From: Actibacterium sp. MT2.3-13A | GTDB taxonomy: Bacteria > Pseudomonadota > Alphaproteobacteria > Rhodobacterales > Rhodobacteraceae | Length of the DNA stretch: 64,000 nt | NCBI RefSeq assembly: GCF_018139985.1 | Contig: NZ_JAGSOU010000001.1 | Coordinates: 186,001 to 250,000 of the forward strand | Direction of reading: 5' to 3' | Shown here: piece after piece, positions 1 through 11,709 of the stretch | Layout: every line of letters starts with the position of its first letter | Numbering within the stretch: position 1 is the stretch's first letter | Position numbers and translations under genes: made by a program | The notes under the pieces: generated by a model | Seen by the model: only the letters and a program-made list of their open reading frames with translations | Told to the model about the DNA's origin: nothing | The model's database searches: none

Positions 1-1418
1 CGCACCGCGTCGCGCACGCCTTGCGCGCGGCGCAGGGCGATGCGGCGGTTGGCCTCCGCCCCGCCCTCGCCGTCGGAGAAGCCGACGAAGATCAACTCGC
101 GCCCGTCGAAGGCTCCGCCCTCAAGCGCGCGGGCCAGATCGGCGACGTTGCCCGCCGACTGCGCGTCCAGCGTGGCCGAGCCGCCCCGGAACCGGAAGCT
201 GGTGGTCAGCCGCGCGGCGCCCTTCAGCGCACCCAGCATGCGCTGCAATTCGCCGAGGCCCACCTCGGGCCCGGCCTGGGCGATGGCGTTGGCCAGCCGC
301 TCGCCCTGCTCGGCCAGCGGGATTTCCTCGCGCGCCTGGTCGGTGAACCCGGCCCGGCGCACGACGATCTGCGCGGCGGGGCTGGGCAGGAAATCGAGAA
401 ACTCGCGCGCCAGCAGCGGCAGGCGGCGCGCGGGCGTGTAAAGGAACAGCGGCGCGGCAAAGGGATAATCCTCGGCCTTTAGGCTGCGGCGGGTCGGTTG
501 CGGGCTCATGCCGCAGGCGCCGGCGATCCGCAGCACCCGCGCGTTGCCGGTCTCCGACAGGCGCGTCACCGCCAGCCCCAGCGGATCGCGCGCCACCGCG
601 TCGGCCAGAGCGGCATCGTCGTCATGGCGGCGCAGGCCCGCGCCCAGACGCACCCCGGCGGGCGCGAGCAGGCGGTCGGCGACCAGCTCCTCCAGCCCCG
701 ATCCGCGCGCGGGCCCATGCAGCACGACCGGCTCCGCGCGGCCCGGCCACCGGGCCTCCTGCCCCGACAGCAGCGCGACCAGCGCGCCCACCGTGATCTC
801 GCGCAGCGGGTTGCGGGGCGACACCACGGGCACCAGCGCATCGAGCGCCACGATGCGGCTGCGCGCCGGGTCGGTCAGGTCGCCCAGCCCCGCCTCGCGC
901 CCACGCGCGGCCTCGTCCGGCCGCACCTCGCGCATGGCCATCGCCATGTCCGCCTCGCCGGCCAGAAGATCAGCAAAGCCCTCGGCGCTGGTGCTGAGGC
1001 GAAAGGCGACGCGCGCCGCGTCACGGCCGGTTTCGGGCTGGCTGAGCACATAGGTGAAATTTTCGTCGTCCTGCACCAGCCGGCGAGAGGTCAGCCCGCG
1101 CCGAGCGGCGAAGGCCTCCAGCAGCGCGGGCATCAGCACCGCGCCCATGCTGCGCGCGCCCGACAGGGTGAAGGTGGCGACAAAGGCCTCCAGATCCGGG
1201 CAGCCGGGCCCGTCGCAGAGCACCGCCTGGCTGTCCAGCGTCAGCACGCCATAGACGGTATCGACCCGGTAGAACTCTCCGTCGAAGGACAGCAGCGTGC
1301 CGCTGATCTCGACCCCGCCGTCGCGCGAACTCAGCGTCACGTCCTGCGCCGTCGCGGCCGCGGGGGCCAAGAGGAAAAGCGCGGCGAAAACCGCCGCGCC
1401 CAATAGCGTCCGGATCAT
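1..1418 (-). CDS. Periplasmic substrate-binding / OmpA-like fusion protein, C-terminus cut by window edge
   Basis: The reading frame opens at ATG 1418 and runs off the left edge, giving at least 472 residues. It starts with a clear signal peptide (MIRTLLGAAVFAALFLLAP, then cleavage near ATAQD). The middle part, about residues 30-370, resembles PstS-type type II periplasmic binding proteins (for example EADMAMAMREVRP and ALDALVPVVSPRNPLREIT). From about residue 400 the sequence becomes an OmpA-like peptidoglycan-binding domain: GGSATLDAQSAGNVADLARAL, then a GFSDGEGGAEANRRIALRRA helix. A binding protein tethered to peptidoglycan fits this order. The protein lies 19 bp downstream of the unknown gene at 1438-2484 and is probably cotranscribed with it. 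The ligand cannot be told from sequence. Confidence 0.8.
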   Translation of the reverse strand, partial: MIRTLLGAAVFAALFLLAPAAATAQDVTLSSRDGGVEISGTLLSFDGEFYRVDTVYGVLTLDSQAVLCDGPGCPDLEAFVATFTLSGARSMGAVLMPALLEAFAARRGLTSRRLVQDDENFTYVLSQPETGRDAARVAFRLSTSAEGFADLLAGEADMAMAMREVRPDEAARGREAGLGDLTDPARSRIVALDALVPVVSPRNPLREITVGALVALLSGQEARWPGRAEPVVLHGPARGSGLEELVADRLLAPAGVRLGAGLRRHDDDAALADAVARDPLGLAVTRLSETGNARVLRIAGACGMSPQPTRRSLKAEDYPFAAPLFLYTPARRLPLLAREFLDFLPSPAAQIVVRRAGFTDQAREEIPLAEQGERLANAIAQAGPEVGLGELQRMLGALKGAARLTTSFRFRGGSATLDAQSAGNVADLARALEGGAFDGRELIFVGFSDGEGGAEANRRIALRRAQGVRDAV

Positions 1419-1437
1419 CTGTTCTGGCTGCCTCGCG

Positions 1438-2484
1438 TCAATTGCGCGCGAGTTTCATGTCTGGCAGCAGGTTTTTCAACACCAGAAATTCTCCCACCGC
1501 CTCGCAGCCCGGCATGTAGAGCGTCAGCGCCGCCGGCCGCAGCCCGCCCTCGGGGCCGGGACGCAGGGTTTCGGCCTCGACCTCGTGGCCGCAGCTCTCG
1601 GGCGTCACCTCGGCCTCGATGCTGAGGCGCACCGCGCCGTCATGCGGCCCGGTGCCGCGCGGATAGCTGTAGACCTCGGCCAGCATCGGCTGCGCGAGGT
1701 CGGCATCGCCCAGCCGCACCAGGAAGCCGCCCGCGCCCCCGGCGCCCGCCTCGGGCGTGGAGGGCGCACCGGCCCAGACATGGCCGGGCGCGCCGGTGGT
1801 GGCGCCGGCCTCGTAGGCATGGATCTCCATCCCGGCCCGGCCCTGCCATTGCAGCGCGGCATGCGCGTAGTCCGCCGCCTCGGGCACACGGGCCACGGCG
1901 CTGGCCGTGCTGCCGTCGGGCAGCGACACCAGGAAGGCCGCCTGTTCGCGCAGCGCGGGCAGTGCCACGCTCAGCATGCCCGCCGAATCGCTGCGCGCGG
2001 CGAAGCGCAGGGCGTCGTGGTAGACCGCGACCCGCGCGCCGGGCTGGCAGGGGGCGTCGAGATGCAGCGTGACCATGCCGCCCGGCGCGGGCTCCGCGCG
2101 CAGCGTGGTCTCGCAGCTCAGCCCGTACTGGTTGAATTTCTGGGCATCGGTCCGGGGCGCGGCGTAGCCCTCGTCCAGCGCCGCGACGCGGCGCGGCAGG
2201 TCCGCCTCGACCGGCGCCGGGCCGGGCTGGCCGGCCCTGTCCCGCGGCAGCGCCGGCAGAGACGATGCGGTCGCCGGCCCGGCCACCGACCGGTCCGGCT
2301 GGGCAGCCAGCGGCACCACGGCGACCGGCTCCAGCACGGCGGTGCTGGCGGCGGCGGGCCGCGGCGCGGCGGGCCGCGGTTTCATCATTGCCAACAACGC
2401 GCCATCGGGGTGCACGAACTGGCCGATCACAGCGGCCGCAACCAGCGTCGCCCCGGCCGCCAAAAGCCTGCGCTTGAGCGCCAT
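1438..2484 (-). CDS. Conserved protein of unknown function with N-terminal membrane anchor or signal
   Basis: This encodes 348 residues. The frame is open to an ATG at 2544, but I chose ATG 2484 (MALKRRLLAAGATLVAAAV) because AGGAGG sits just in front of it and a hydrophobic export or anchor segment starts there. An Ala/Pro-rich linker follows (residues about 35-110). The rest is a mostly beta-looking periplasmic region containing a few cysteines, such as LSCETTL, PCQPG, ESCGH and MPGCE. I do not recognise a catalytic motif. Similar proteins occur in Rhodobacteraceae, sometimes under misleading names. It probably forms an operon with the binding-protein/OmpA gene, so a role in the cell envelope is a reasonable inference but no more. 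Confidence 0.75.
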   Translation of the reverse strand: MALKRRLLAAGATLVAAAVIGQFVHPDGALLAMMKPRPAAPRPAAASTAVLEPVAVVPLAAQPDRSVAGPATASSLPALPRDRAGQPGPAPVEADLPRRVAALDEGYAAPRTDAQKFNQYGLSCETTLRAEPAPGGMVTLHLDAPCQPGARVAVYHDALRFAARSDSAGMLSVALPALREQAAFLVSLPDGSTASAVARVPEAADYAHAALQWQGRAGMEIHAYEAGATTGAPGHVWAGAPSTPEAGAGGAGGFLVRLGDADLAQPMLAEVYSYPRGTGPHDGAVRLSIEAEVTPESCGHEVEAETLRPGPEGGLRPAALTLYMPGCEAVGEFLVLKNLLPDMKLARN

Positions 2485-2551
2485 GTCTGCCTCCTTACCT
2501 GGTAGCTCGGGAGGAAAGCTATGGGCCGAAAGGGGCGCGGACATGGCGAAA

Positions 2552-2573
2552 CGGGGGTCTGTTCATGCCCCCG
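2552..2573 (-). terminator. Candidate secA terminator hairpin
   Basis: Read on the minus strand this is CGGGGG, a 10-nt loop, CCCCCG, followed by TTTCGCC, about 85 nt after the secA stop. A second GC-rich hairpin at 2602-2630 (arms GGGCGGCGC/GCGCCGCCC) lies nearer the stop but has no T-run. Termination here may be intrinsic or Rho-assisted; the T-tract is short. Confidence 0.4.
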
Positions 2574-2657
2574 AAACAGCAGGTTTCCAGGAAATGTGGC
2601 AGGGCGGCGCGCCGCGCCGGGGCGCCGCCCAGGTTTTGCCCGAAATCCGCGGCCCGG

Positions 2658-5354
<2,697 letters not shown>

Positions 5355-5478
5355 GTTTTCTCCGCTCGGATAGCCTCGTTGACGGGATCGTGTGAGACGA
5401 TGCCTTGTCCGCCCTCGCCCGCGCCCTTAGGAAGGGGAGTGAAACAAGGGGCAGCCCGGCGCTCTCGGTCCTGAAAGC

Positions 5479-5507
5479 GATGTAAGGGGCTGCCTCTATA
5501 GTGTCAA
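5479..5507 (-). promoter_or_regulatory. Likely sigma-70 promoter of secA
   Basis: On the minus strand a perfect -35 TTGACA (5507-5502) is followed after 17 nt by TACATC (5484-5479) as a weak -10. It lies in the secA/parvulin divergent gap, about 125 nt before the secA start. Inferred from sequence only. Confidence 0.5.
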
Positions 5508-5544
5508 CGTTGCCCGCCCCAAGGGCGAAAATGGAGTTGCCCTA

Positions 5545-6387
5545 ATGCCGAAATCGTCCCGTTTCCTGCTTGCCGCCGCCGTATCCCTTGGCCTGGCGCT
5601 GCCCGCGCTGGCCGAACCCGCCGCCGGTACGGTGGTCGCGACTGTCGGCGACGAGACGATCACGCTGGGCCACATGATCCTGATGACGGCTCAGCTGCCG
5701 CAGGAATACCAGCAGCTCCCCGACGAGGTGCTCTATGACGCGGTGCTCGATCAGCTGATCCGCCAGACCGCCGTCGCCCAGACCATCGAGGGCAAGCTCT
5801 CCACCGAGGCGCAGCTCGCGATGGAGAACGAGCGCCGCTCGTTCCTGGCCGGCGAGGCCCTGAGCCTGCTGGCGCAGAGCGCCGTCACCGACGAGGCGCT
5901 GAAGGCCGCCTATGACGAGCGTTTCGCCAATGCCGCGCCCGAGCTTGAATATAACGCCTCGCACATCCTGCTGGAGACCCAGGAAAAGGCCGCCGAGGTG
6001 CGCGCCGAGATCGCTGCCGGCGCCGATTTCGCCGAGATGGCCAAGACCCACTCGACCGGCCCGACCGGTCCCACCGGCGGCGCGCTGGGCTGGTTCAGCA
6101 AGGGCATGATGGTCAAGCCCTTCGAGGACGCGGTGACCGCGCTCGAGGTTGGCCAGCTGTCGGAGCCTGTCCAGACCAGCTTCGGCTGGCATGTCATCAC
6201 CCTGAACGAAACCCGCGAAAAAGCGACCCCCGCGCTGGAGGAGGTCCGCGGCGAACTCGCCGGCCAGATCCAGCAGGCCGCGATCACCGAGGCGCTGGAC
6301 GAGATCACCGCCGCCGCCGCCGTGACCCGCAGCGAGGAAAAGATTGACCCGGCCGAACTGCGTAATATGGAATTGCTGAAAGACTGA
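5545..6387 (+). CDS. Exported parvulin-type peptidyl-prolyl cis-trans isomerase
   Basis: The 280-residue protein has a signal peptide (MPKSSRFLLAAAVSLGLALPALA, cleavage near residue 23). A SurA/PrsA-like alpha-helical chaperone region follows. The rotamase domain spans about residues 130-225, with the family signatures ASHILLETQEKA, GGALGWFSKGMMVKPFEDAV and SFGWHVITL. It should catalyse proline isomerisation in the periplasm and help newly exported proteins fold. Placement back to back with secA fits that role. It is shorter than E. coli SurA and has a single parvulin domain, more like PpiC-type or PrsA-like proteins. argJ follows after 22 bp and may be cotranscribed. Confidence 0.93.
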   Translation: MPKSSRFLLAAAVSLGLALPALAEPAAGTVVATVGDETITLGHMILMTAQLPQEYQQLPDEVLYDAVLDQLIRQTAVAQTIEGKLSTEAQLAMENERRSFLAGEALSLLAQSAVTDEALKAAYDERFANAAPELEYNASHILLETQEKAAEVRAEIAAGADFAEMAKTHSTGPTGPTGGALGWFSKGMMVKPFEDAVTALEVGQLSEPVQTSFGWHVITLNETREKATPALEEVRGELAGQIQQAAITEALDEITAAAAVTRSEEKIDPAELRNMELLKD

Positions 6388-6409
6388 TCCCTCACGGAAA
6401 GACACGCCA

Positions 6410-7795
6410 ATGGCCGGGACGAAAGACAAGGACGCCACCGAGGACAAGAAGGCAAAGACCGGCCGCAAGGCCGAGATCAAGGCCTTGCGCCAAAAACTGT
6501 CCCGGCTGCGCAAGAAGCTGAAAAAGGCCAAGGCGGCGCTGGTTGAACCCGTGACCGCCGCGCCCGCCGTCTCGCCGCTGGCGCCGCCCGCCTTCCCGGA
6601 CCTGCCGGTGATCGATGGCGCCGAATTCGCCGCCATCGCCGCCGGGGTGCGCTACAAGGGCCGGACCGACGTCATGCTGGCGCGGCTTGCGCCGGGCACG
6701 CGGATGGCGGGGGTCTTCACCCGCTCGGCCACGCGCTCGGCCCCGGTGCTGGATTGCGAAGCCAAGATCGGCGCCGACAGCGACGAGGGCGCCGCGATCA
6801 TCGTGAACTCGGGCAACGCCAACGCCTTCACCGGCAGCAACGGGCAGGAGGCGGTGGCCGCCATCGCCGCCGCCGTGGCCGCGGCCACCGGCGTGCCGCA
6901 GTCGCGGGTGTTCTCCTCCTCGACCGGGGTGATCGGCGAGCCGCTTCCGCATCAACGCATCACCGCCGCGCTGGACGACCTGACGGCAAAGCTTTCGTCC
7001 GAGGCAATGCCCGAGGCGGCCCGCGCGATCATGACCACCGACACCTTCCCCAAGGGCGCCTCGGCCACGGTCGAGATCGACGGCGAGACCGTGCAGATCG
7101 CCGGCATCGCCAAGGGCTCGGGCATGATCGCGCCGGACATGGCGACGATGCTGGTTTACATCTTCACCGACGCGAAGATCGCGCGCGCGCCGTTGCAGCG
7201 CATCCTGTCGCGGCTGACCGACGAGACCTTCAACTGCATCACCGTGGACGGCGACACCTCGACCTCGGACACGCTGCTGCTGGCCGCGACCGGCCGCAGC
7301 AAGGCGCCCGAGATCACCGATCTGCGCTCCAAGGCGTCCAGGGATTTCGCCGAGGGGCTGAAGACCGTGATGCTGGATCTCGCGCATCAGGTGGTGCGCG
7401 ACGGCGAGGGCGCCACGAAATTCGTGGAGGTGGCGGTGACCGGCGCCGATTCGGACGCCGACGCGCACAAGGTCGCGATGGCGATCGCCAACTCGCCTCT
7501 GGTGAAGACCGCGGTGGCGGGCGAGGACCCGAACTGGGGCCGAGTGGTGATGGCGGTGGGCAAATCCGGCGCCAAGGCCGACCGCGACCGGCTGGCAATC
7601 CGCTTCGGCGACATCCTTGTCGCGGAAAAGGGCTGGGTCGCCGAAAGCTACACCGAGGAGGCCGGCGCGGCCTACATGAAGCGGGCCGAACTGGTGATCT
7701 CGGTCGATCTGGGGCTGGGCGCGGGCCGCGCCACCGCCTGGACCTGCGACCTGACCAACCGCTACATCGAGATCAACGCCGATTACCGCTCATGA
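6410..7795 (+). CDS. argJ: Bifunctional glutamate N-acetyltransferase / amino-acid acetyltransferase ArgJ
   Basis: The 461-residue protein transfers acetyl groups in the cyclic arginine pathway. The self-cleavage site that separates the alpha and beta chains is in GMIAPDMATMLVYIFTDA, with Thr246 as the predicted nucleophile. GNANAFTG, SSSTGVIG and the C-terminal EDPNWGRVVMAVGKSGA are also typical. The protein is about 50 residues longer than usual at the N-terminus: residues 1-45 are Lys/Arg-rich (LRQKLSRLRKKLKKAKAAL), and the canonical VSPLAPPAFP start comes only at residue 54. ATG 6410 has a GGAAAG ribosome site; no other ATG occurs before the fold, though a GTG near 6551 is possible. It overlaps mutT by 4 bp. 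argG at 33048 serves the same pathway. Confidence 0.95.
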   Translation: MAGTKDKDATEDKKAKTGRKAEIKALRQKLSRLRKKLKKAKAALVEPVTAAPAVSPLAPPAFPDLPVIDGAEFAAIAAGVRYKGRTDVMLARLAPGTRMAGVFTRSATRSAPVLDCEAKIGADSDEGAAIIVNSGNANAFTGSNGQEAVAAIAAAVAAATGVPQSRVFSSSTGVIGEPLPHQRITAALDDLTAKLSSEAMPEAARAIMTTDTFPKGASATVEIDGETVQIAGIAKGSGMIAPDMATMLVYIFTDAKIARAPLQRILSRLTDETFNCITVDGDTSTSDTLLLAATGRSKAPEITDLRSKASRDFAEGLKTVMLDLAHQVVRDGEGATKFVEVAVTGADSDADAHKVAMAIANSPLVKTAVAGEDPNWGRVVMAVGKSGAKADRDRLAIRFGDILVAEKGWVAESYTEEAGAAYMKRAELVISVDLGLGAGRATAWTCDLTNRYIEINADYRS

Positions 7796-8190
7796 AGGTG
7801 GTGCTGGTTTCGGCGGTCGCGCTGATCGATGCAGATGGCCGGGTGCTGCTGGCGCAGCGCCCGGAGGGCAAGTCCATGGCCGGGCTGTGGGAGTTTCCCG
7901 GCGGCAAGGTTGAGGCCGGCGAATCCCCCGAGGACGCGCTGATCCGCGAGCTGCACGAGGAGCTGGGGATCGACACCTGGGCCAGTTGCCTGGCCCCGCT
8001 GACCTTCGCCAGCCACACATACGACGACTTCCACCTGCTGATGCCGCTGTTTGCCTGCCGCAAGTGGCAGGGAATCGTGCAGGCGCGCGAGGGGCAGGCG
8101 CTGAAATGGGTGCGCCCCGAGGCGCTGCGCGACTATCCCATGCCGCCGGCGGATATTCCGCTGATTCCGATCCTGCGCGACTGGCTTTGA
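7792..8190 (+). CDS. mutT: MutT-type 8-oxo-dGTP diphosphatase (Nudix)
   Basis: The 132-residue protein carries a complete Nudix box, beginning GGKVEAGESPEDAL and ending RELHEELGI, at about residues 36-58. It also has the MutT-like substrate region LAQRPEGKSMAGLWEFPGG. By family it removes oxidised 8-oxo-dGTP from the nucleotide pool and so prevents A:T to C:G mutations. The start overlaps the argJ stop as ATGA, indicating translational coupling; the argJ-mutT pairing is common in Rhodobacteraceae. No helicase or glycosylase fusion is present. Confidence 0.92.
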   Translation: MKVVLVSAVALIDADGRVLLAQRPEGKSMAGLWEFPGGKVEAGESPEDALIRELHEELGIDTWASCLAPLTFASHTYDDFHLLMPLFACRKWQGIVQAREGQALKWVRPEALRDYPMPPADIPLIPILRDWL

Positions 8191-8337
8191 GCCCGGCGCT
8201 CGGCGAAAAACCGCGCGCGCGTTTCAAAAAACGCCCGTGAATCCCTCAATTACGACTATAGTGCGACAGTTTTTTGTGGAATTTATGAAAATTGGACTTA
8301 TGAACTGACCAATCGCATCATTGCACGGGGATTGAAA

Positions 8338-8472
8338 ATGTTGCGCACGATCGTAATCGGAAGCTGTGTTTCCGTTCAGGGGGCATTTGTGCGCGCCCTG
8401 GCGAACGGCAAGATCGTCGTTCGCGATGGCGAACGTCTCTTTGTCGGCCGGCCTGTCGGACAGGCATCCTAA
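8338..8472 (+). CDS. Small conserved-looking protein of unknown function, 44 aa
   Basis: ATG 8338 opens a 44-residue frame (MLRTIVIGSCVSVQGAFVRA, then an ANGKIVVRDGERLFVGRPV segment). The composition looks like a compact beta-strand protein, and I recall similar short proteins in other Rhodobacteraceae. A GGGG-containing ribosome site precedes it. It follows an unusually AT-rich stretch (about 8235-8335) and is closed by a strong terminator at 8501-8542, so it has its own transcription unit. No function is known to me. It is too short for most gene finders and could be missed. Confidence 0.65.
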   Translation: MLRTIVIGSCVSVQGAFVRALANGKIVVRDGERLFVGRPVGQAS

Positions 8473-8500
8473 CCACTCACACTCACACTCACGGACAAGG

Positions 8501-8542
8501 AAAGGGGACGCTGCCGTTCAGGCAACGTCCCCTTTCTTTTTC
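8501..8542. terminator. Strong bidirectional terminator between the 44-aa gene and infB
   Basis: Stem AAAGGGGACG pairs with CGTCCCCTTT and is extended by TGCC/GGCA around a GTTCA loop, followed on the plus strand by CTTTTT. On the minus strand the hairpin, with TTTCC after it, lies just past the infB stop, so it can end both convergent transcripts. Confidence 0.85.
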
Positions 8543-8558
8543 CGGAACCGGCGGCGGA

Positions 8559-11057
8559 TCAGGCGAGCGTGCGCTCGACCTCCTCGCGCTCGAAGATCTC
8601 GATGACATCGCCGGGGCGGATATCGTCGTAATTCTCGAAGGCCATGCCGCATTCCTGGCCCGACTGGACCTCGGCGACCTCGTCCTTGAAGCGCTTCAGC
8701 GTCTTCAGCGTGCCCTCGTGCACCACCACGTTGTCGCGCAGCAGACGCACGCCGGCCGAACGCCGCGCCACGCCCTCGGTGACCAGACAGCCCGCGACCT
8801 TGCCCACGCCGGAGACCTTGAAGACCTCCTTGATCTCGGCATAGCCGATGAACTTCTCGCGGATCTCGGCGCTCAGCAGGCCACTTGCGGCGGCTTTCAC
8901 GTCATCCACGAGGTCGTAGATCACGCTGTAATAGCGGATCTCGACGCCCTTCTGGTTGGCGGCGTTGCGCGCCGGCGCGTTGGCCCGGACGTTGAAGCCG
9001 AAGACCGGCGCCCCCGAGGCCTCGGCCAGGCCGATGTCGGTCTCGGTGATGGCGCCCACGCCGGCATGCAGCACGCGCACGCGGACCTCTTCGTTGCCGA
9101 TCTTCTCCATCGCCTGGACGATCGCCTCGGCCGAGCCCTGCACGTCGGCCTTCACCAGGACCGGCAGCTCGGCGACGTTCTCGTCCTCCTTGGCCTTGGC
9201 CATCAGCTGTTCTAGCGTGGTGGCGGCCCCGGCGGCGGCGCGCTTCTCCTTGGCGGCGTTGTGGCGATATTCCGCGATCTCGCGGGCCTGCGCCTCGGTC
9301 TCGACCACGTTCAGAACGTCGCCCGCCTCGGGCGTGCCGTTCAGGCCCAGAACCTCGACCGGAACCGAGGGGCCGGCCTCACTCACGCGCTCGCCCTTGT
9401 CGTCGATCAGCGCGCGCACCTTGCCCCACTGTTCGCCGACGACGAAGATGTCGCCCTGCTTCAGCGTGCCGTTCTGCACCAGGACGGTGGCCACGGGACC
9501 GCGGCCGACATCCAGCTGCGCCTCGATCACGGCGCCCTGGGCGGCGCGGCTCGGGTTGGCCTTCAGCTCCAGGATCTCGGCCTGCAGCGCGATGGCCTCC
9601 AGCAGTTCGTCGAGGCCCTGGCCGGTATGGGCCGACACCTCGACATCCTGCACCTCGCCGGACATCGCCTCGACGACGACCTCGTATTGCAGCAGTTCGG
9701 CGCGCACCTTGTTGGCGTCGGCGGCGGGCTTGTCCATCTTGTTGATGGCCACGATCATCGGAACCCCGGCCGCCTTGGCGTGGTTGATCGCCTCGATCGT
9801 CTGCGGCATGACCGAGTCATCGGCCGCCACCACCAGAACCACGATATCCGTCACCTGCGCGCCGCGGGCGCGCATCGAGGTGAAGGCCGCGTGGCCCGGC
9901 GTGTCGAGGAAGGTCAGCGTGGTGCCGCTGTCGGTCTGGACCTGGTAGGCGCCGATATGCTGGGTGATGCCACCGGCCTCGCCCGCGACGACCTTGGCGT
10001 TGCGGATCGCGTCCAGCAGCGAGGTCTTGCCGTGGTCGACGTGGCCCATGATGGTGATCACCGGCGGGCGGGCCACCAGATCCTCGGGCTTGTCCTCGGC
10101 GGTCTCGATGACCTGCTCGACGTCGGCGGCGGACACGCGCACGACCTTGTGGCCGAACTCCTCGACGATCAGTTCCGCCGTGTCGGCGTCGATCGGCTGG
10201 TTCTGCGTGACCATCATGCCCATTTTCATCAGCGCCTTGACCACGTCGGCCACGCGCTCGGCCATGCGGTTGGCCAGTTCCGAGACCACGATGGTCTCGG
10301 GCACCTGCACGTCGCGCACGACCTTTTCGCGCTCCATGCTGCCGCCCATGGCTTTCTGGCGCGCACGCTCCTGCTTGCGCTTCATCGCGGCGAGCGAGCG
10401 CTGGCGCCCGCCTTCACCGCCCGTCAGGGCCTGGTTCAGCGTCAGCTTGCCCGCGCGGCGGCCGGCGTCGTCGCGGGCCTTGCCGCGCGCCGGGCGCTCT
10501 TCGCGGGTCTCGCGTTCCTTGCGCGGCGCGGGCTTGGGCCCGCCACGGGGCGCTTCGGGCGCGGCGGCGGCCGCGGCCGGTTCCTCGGGCTGCTGGGGCG
10601 CCGGTTTCTCGGCGGCGCGCTGCTTGGCCTCTTCGGCCTCGAGGCGCTGGCGCTCGTCTTCCTCGGCCTTGCGGCGCGCGGCTTCCTCGCGTTCGCGCTC
10701 TTCGCGCTCCTTCGCCTCGATCTCCTCGCGGCGGCGCTGGCGCTCTTCCTCGCGGCGCTTTTCCTCATCGGCGCGCTGCTTGGCCTCTTCGACCTCGCGG
10801 GACTTGGCCAGTTGCAACGCCTTCAGGCGACGCTCCATCTCGGCATCGGAGATGCCGGCCGGGCGCTTGGAGGGGTCGCCGGCATGCGCGGCGCCGCCTG
10901 CGCCTTTGCCTGCGCCGGGTTTCGGAACGACAACGCGTTTGCGCTTGGTCTCGACCACCACGTTCTTCGTCCGCCCGTGGCTGAAGCTCTGCTTCACCTG
11001 GCCGGACCGGGGGCCGCCGCGCAAACCGAGGGTTTTCTTGCCGTCATTATCGCTCAT
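8559..11057 (-). CDS. infB: Translation initiation factor IF-2
   Basis: The 832-residue GTPase places initiator tRNA on the ribosome. The start is ATG 11057 ([15 protein letters not shown]), which overlaps the ylxR stop as ATGA; the longer open frame to 11225 is only the ylxR shadow. Residues about 85-270 form a highly charged Glu/Arg/Lys/Ala segment, as in other proteobacterial IF-2. G1 [15 protein letters not shown] starts near residue 337; [15 protein letters not shown] and AINKMDKP are the further G motifs. The C-terminal domains that bind fMet-tRNA end at [11 protein letters not shown]. It is the last gene of the rimP-nusA-ylxR-infB operon, and the terminator at 8501-8542 follows. Confidence 0.98.
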   Translation of the reverse strand: MSDNDGKKTLGLRGGPRSGQVKQSFSHGRTKNVVVETKRKRVVVPKPGAGKGAGGAAHAGDPSKRPAGISDAEMERRLKALQLAKSREVEEAKQRADEEKRREEERQRRREEIEAKEREEREREEAARRKAEEDERQRLEAEEAKQRAAEKPAPQQPEEPAAAAAAPEAPRGGPKPAPRKERETREERPARGKARDDAGRRAGKLTLNQALTGGEGGRQRSLAAMKRKQERARQKAMGGSMEREKVVRDVQVPETIVVSELANRMAERVADVVKALMKMGMMVTQNQPIDADTAELIVEEFGHKVVRVSAADVEQVIETAEDKPEDLVARPPVITIMGHVDHGKTSLLDAIRNAKVVAGEAGGITQHIGAYQVQTDSGTTLTFLDTPGHAAFTSMRARGAQVTDIVVLVVAADDSVMPQTIEAINHAKAAGVPMIVAINKMDKPAADANKVRAELLQYEVVVEAMSGEVQDVEVSAHTGQGLDELLEAIALQAEILELKANPSRAAQGAVIEAQLDVGRGPVATVLVQNGTLKQGDIFVVGEQWGKVRALIDDKGERVSEAGPSVPVEVLGLNGTPEAGDVLNVVETEAQAREIAEYRHNAAKEKRAAAGAATTLEQLMAKAKEDENVAELPVLVKADVQGSAEAIVQAMEKIGNEEVRVRVLHAGVGAITETDIGLAEASGAPVFGFNVRANAPARNAANQKGVEIRYYSVIYDLVDDVKAAASGLLSAEIREKFIGYAEIKEVFKVSGVGKVAGCLVTEGVARRSAGVRLLRDNVVVHEGTLKTLKRFKDEVAEVQSGQECGMAFENYDDIRPGDVIEIFEREEVERTLA

Positions 11058-11686
11058 ATGGTCTTCGTACCTTTCGCAGGGGCCTGACCCCCGTCCTTTC
11101 CGCGCACGCCTGAAAGCTTGGCTGCATCCTCTACAACACGCGTCGTGAGTCCGCCAGCGCGAAGCGCGCCATGTATCACATGTTCCCGCCCGAATGCCAA
11201 ACCCAATTCGTCTGACGTCAGGCATCCAATAAATGTCCCCTCCCCGGGGGGTGGGCGCAACTTGCTCTTGCCGCGCTCCGATCCGTCGCTGGCCTGGATC
11301 AGGACGGTTGCCTCACCGCTGTCCAGCCAGCCCTTCACCTTTTCATAGCCGGCGATCGCGTCGCCGGCCTTGCGGGCAAGCGCCAATCCCTCGGTCACCC
11401 GCCGCAGCAGCCCGGCCTCGACCTGGGCGACCAGGTCGTCGGGCAGCACGACCGCCTGTTTCGCGCCACGGGCGAACAGGCGCTTCTTCACCGCCTGTTC
11501 CAGCGCGGCCCGCTCGGCCGAGACCCAGATGCCCCGGCCGGGCAGCTTGCCCATGAGGTCGGGGACGATCACGTCCCCCGGCCCCACGACGAAGCGGATC
11601 AGCCCGGCCGCCGGCCGGACCTCGCCGGTGGCGATGCAGCGACGCTCGGGCGCGTCGCGCTCCTTTTTCCGGCCACCGCGTCCCAA
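11054..11686 (-). CDS. YlxR-family RNA-binding protein with C-terminal L7Ae-like domain
   Basis: The 210-residue protein has an N-terminal YlxR/DUF448 domain with the signature [12 protein letters not shown] and [12 protein letters not shown]. The C-terminal half (about residues 85-195) resembles the L7Ae/L30e fold, in which [20 protein letters not shown] and [15 protein letters not shown] are typical. In alphaproteobacteria these two domains are often joined, whereas in Firmicutes they are separate genes between nusA and infB. It lies between nusA (23 bp away) and infB (4-bp overlap), so it is cotranscribed with them. An RNA-binding role in transcription or ribosome assembly is expected from the family. 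Confidence 0.92.
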   Translation of the reverse strand: MGRGGRKKERDAPERRCIATGEVRPAAGLIRFVVGPGDVIVPDLMGKLPGRGIWVSAERAALEQAVKKRLFARGAKQAVVLPDDLVAQVEAGLLRRVTEGLALARKAGDAIAGYEKVKGWLDSGEATVLIQASDGSERGKSKLRPPPGEGTFIGCLTSDELGLAFGREHVIHGALRAGGLTTRVVEDAAKLSGVRGKDGGQAPAKGTKTI

Positions 11687-11709
11687 TGCGCGCTCCCCGG
11701 GGCCTGCGA

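Noticed and set aside
6754-7791. Long frame overlapping argJ that runs into mutT
   Set aside because: Only its last 132 codons (from 7792) are the real MutT; the part inside argJ is Arg/Gly-rich shadow.
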